Origin: Dictyocoela muelleri
Taxonomy: Eukaryota; Microsporidia
Direction of reading: 5' to 3'
NCBI GenBank assembly: GCA_016256075.1
Contig: SDVU01000125.1
Location: 1 to 19,911, forward strand
DNA: 19,911 bases
Shown: positions 18,048 to 19,911 of the stretch, in pieces
How the letters are laid out: every line of letters starts with the position of its first letter
Numbering within the stretch: position 1 is the stretch's first letter
Notes under the pieces: generated by a model
What the model was told of the DNA's origin: nothing
Seen by the model: only the letters and a program-made list of their open reading frames with translations
The model's database searches: none
Translations under genes and position numbers: made by a program

Positions 18048-18197
18048 CTCATAGTTATAGACTCCTTTCCTTAAAGTCATAGACCTATGTTTCAAAAGTC
18101 ATAGACTATTTTCCAGAGTTATAAACATATTTTCCCAGAGTTATAGACATATTTTCCCAGAGTTATAGACATATTTCCCCAGAGTTATAGTCTCGAT
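18048..18197 (+). repeat. 22-bp tandem repeats at inner edge of left inverted repeat
   Basis: About seven units of 22-23 bp, the clearest being gagttatagacatattttcc. The outer units diverge (agtcatagacctatgtttca). The inverted counterpart in the right arm is longer, at 18885-19100. Confidence 0.8.
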
Positions 18198-18200
18198 TTA

Positions 18201-18884
18201 CCGGACTGTTAAAATCTTTTACGAAATTATTGATATATTTTAAATATTTATACAAAAATAGGCTCTCCTAAAAAATACCTATTAATATCAGATCAAATTA
18301 AATGTCGGTACTACCCCGTTCATTATCAATTTTTTTCTTGGTTAAAATAATTGAAATATTATATGAAAAATTGCAAGATAAATTCAATTATTTACCCTTT
18401 TAATCCGTAGTAGAATTTAGGATGACAATTAACCATAAAATTACAGATAACCGCATGTTTTTAGTTCAAATATACTGTGTAGTTTTTTTTCTTATATTTC
18501 CTAATTTGGTAAGTATAAAAGTATAAATACCTAAGCATTTTTTTACAGAAAAAACGTACTTTTTATTGAACTTTATAAATATTGGTATATTAGTATTTGG
18601 TTTAGTTTTTTTTTCATAATAATTTTACGGATGTTTTAAAGCGATTTAGTACCTAAACTCAAATATCTTTTCAGAATTAAATAAGATTAAATTTTTATGT
18701 AACTTATTAATATTTAAAATCGAAAAGTATTAGTGTTTATTCTGAATTTTTTTTAACTTATGTTTTTTATTATTATATTTTCACGTTAAAACTAGCTGCT
18801 GAACTAGATAGTACAGACATTTCAACGTTTTCGGGTTTCATAATATTATTTGTGTGGACCTATTTGTGTTAAATATTTAAATGG
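18201..18884. other. Non-coding centre of the long-inverted-repeat element
   Basis: No open frame, no recognised motif. Very A+T-rich with long homopolymer runs. Confidence 0.6.
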
Positions 18885-19100
18885 GTCTATAACTCCGTTT
18901 AATTGTATCTATAACTCTGGAAAACTGTTTTTATAACTTTTAAAATTGGGTTTATAACACTGGAATAATATGTCTATAACTCTGAGAAAATATGTCTATA
19001 GCTCTGGGAAAATATGTCTATAACTCTAGAAAAATATGTCTATGACTTTAGGAAAAGAAATCTATAACTTTAAATAAAGGAGCCTATAACTATGAAAAAC
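18885..19100 (-). repeat. 22-bp tandem repeats at inner edge of right inverted repeat
   Basis: About ten units whose window-strand form is close to gaaaatatgtctataactct. They are the inverted counterpart of 18048-18197 and pair with it. The difference in copy number between arms shows independent expansion or loss after the arms were last identical. Confidence 0.8.
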
Positions 19101-19498
19101 CCAGAAATTGAAATTATTTAAACTTTAAAATTAATATCAAAAAATCAATTAATTTTTTTAATGAAAAATTTATCCGGTCACTTTTATTTTTTTATTTACA
19201 TCGCGAATTTTTCTTATTAATTAATTAATTATTTAATTAATCATTTTTTTTTGAATTTTAGATTAAAACATTACGGTCACTTTTGGTTCTGAGGGTCTTA
19301 ATAAATTACCATATAAATATTTTTGAAAAAGAAATAATTGATGTATGAAACAATAATATGATCCCTTTAATATAGTTTTTTTTTCATGTCAGTTCATTTT
19401 TATTGTCCGGTCACTTTTCGTGCCCACATTATATACCTCCTTTTTCGTTATTTTGGAACATTTTTTCATTATTATTATGTAAAAAAAACACCCTAAAA

Positions 19499-19741
19499 AT
19501 GAGATTAACCTCGATTGAAGACGAAGAGACAGAAATTGAACATTTAATTCTAACAATTGACGAAGGTCGTGAAAAAAGAGTTCAAATTACAAGAAGAATT
19601 GTAGAAATATTTGTTATATTACAAGGAAATGAGTTTACCTTAAAGAATGTTGCAGAAATTACAGATAAATCAATGAGTACATTTAAAAGGCTATACTCTA
19701 AATATTTACTAGGAGAATTTACAGATTTATCCTGTTTTTAG
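19499..19741 (+). CDS. Short protein with helix-turn-helix-like segment, probably a transposase fragment
   Basis: An 80-residue open frame. The same frame is open upstream to 19403, but that part lies in the inverted repeat and satellite, so I choose the ATG at 19499, preceded by acaccctaaaa. Residues 1-30 are acidic and helical (TSIEDEETEIEHLILT). Residues 45-72 (TLKNVAEITDKSMSTFKRLY and onward) look like a helix-turn-helix of the Psq/HTH_23 kind found at the N-terminus of many transposases. After the TAG at 19739-19741 another frame continues (SGENKSITVKDISFEKKVLF), so the gene is probably the broken start of a longer one running on toward the window edge. It could also be a small host DNA-binding protein. 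Family not identified. Confidence 0.5.
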   Translation: MRLTSIEDEETEIEHLILTIDEGREKRVQITRRIVEIFVILQGNEFTLKNVAEITDKSMSTFKRLYSKYLLGEFTDLSCF

Positions 19742-19911
19742 TCTCTGGTGAGAATAAGTCAATTACTGTAAAGGATATTTCTTTTGAAAAAAAAGTATTA
19801 TTTCTATATAACTTCGGGAACTTTTCTATATTGGGGTAGCAGAAATCTCGAAGAACAGAAGAGATGAATGTAAACATTTAATTTATAAAATGCGTAATTT
19901 TTAAATGTGTA
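19742..19911 (+). other. Possible frame-shifted continuation of the 19499 gene
   Basis: One frame after the stop is open from about 19734 to 19840 and reads SGENKSITVKDISFEKKVLF, then YNFGNFSILG. Another small piece, VAEISKNRRDECKHLIYKMR, follows. These look protein-like in residue use but match nothing I can name. The sequence continues past the window. Confidence 0.35.

Larger units (their letters stand above)
17671..19427. mobile_element. Non-autonomous element with ~530-bp terminal inverted repeats
   Basis: A 1,757-bp element starting gttggcacgaaaag and ending with the inverted match cttttcgtgcccac. The inverted repeats run about 530 bp each (17671-18200 and about 18885-19427) and stay alignable throughout. 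A 7-bp direct repeat, attatat, flanks it at 17664-17670 and 19428-19434. The roughly 680-bp centre has no coding capacity. Length and structure resemble foldback elements or Mutator-like MITEs, but the termini match no family I recognise. Confidence 0.85.

Noticed and set aside
17871-18095. Minus-strand open frame with FFNKKFTRSPLFFNEKFTRS repeats
   Set aside because: It is a translation of the tgaccggg tandem units in the left inverted repeat.

Overview
This window looks like a graveyard of nested transposable elements from a very A+T-rich, intron-poor eukaryote. I see no intact host gene, rRNA or functional tRNA. Merlin (IS1595-like), pogo/Tigger, hAT, a KRBA2-type integrase DNA transposon and a Ty3-like LTR element together, in sequence that is three-quarters or more A+T by eye, fit best with a large-genome microsporidian (compare Hamiltosporidium, Edhazardia, Anncaliia). 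The organism is an inference from element content and composition, not from a diagnostic host gene.

Layout. 1-81: a G+C-rich, hairpin-forming 81-bp repeat whose second copy lies inverted at 17194-17274. 82-2769: pogo/Tigger copy 1 on the minus strand, split by Merlin copy 1 (720-1699, 9-bp target duplication). 2770-3297: a TA microsatellite and unassigned sequence with an 84-bp hairpin. 3298-8313: a composite block with a ~66-bp direct repeat on each side, ~95-bp inverted arms, a 32-bp tandem array and a tRNA-derived SINE-like core. That core was hit by a hAT element (3909-5591) and by an integrase-type DNA transposon with ~205-bp inverted repeats (5641-7720). 8314-11223: pogo/Tigger copy 2 on the plus strand, split by a different Merlin family (9631-10712, 9-bp target duplication). 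11229-12626: no gene seen. 12627-17171: a fossil Ty3/gypsy-type LTR element on the minus strand. 17498-17670: a 22-bp minisatellite interrupted by a non-autonomous element with ~530-bp inverted repeats (17671-19427). 19499-19741: a short open frame with a helix-turn-helix-like segment, probably the N-terminal piece of another transposase.

None of the transposases looks functional. All carry stops or frame breaks, and both Merlin copies have also lost a catalytic residue. The nesting gives relative ages: both Tiggers predate their Merlins, the SINE-like block predates the hAT and integrase elements, and the minisatellite predates the long-inverted-repeat element. The most unusual items are the paired G+C-rich repeat that bracket most of the window, the composite arm/array/SINE block, the four-fold CAAATTATG array in the integrase-element termini, and the long-inverted-repeat element whose internal repeats resemble the satellite it sits in.
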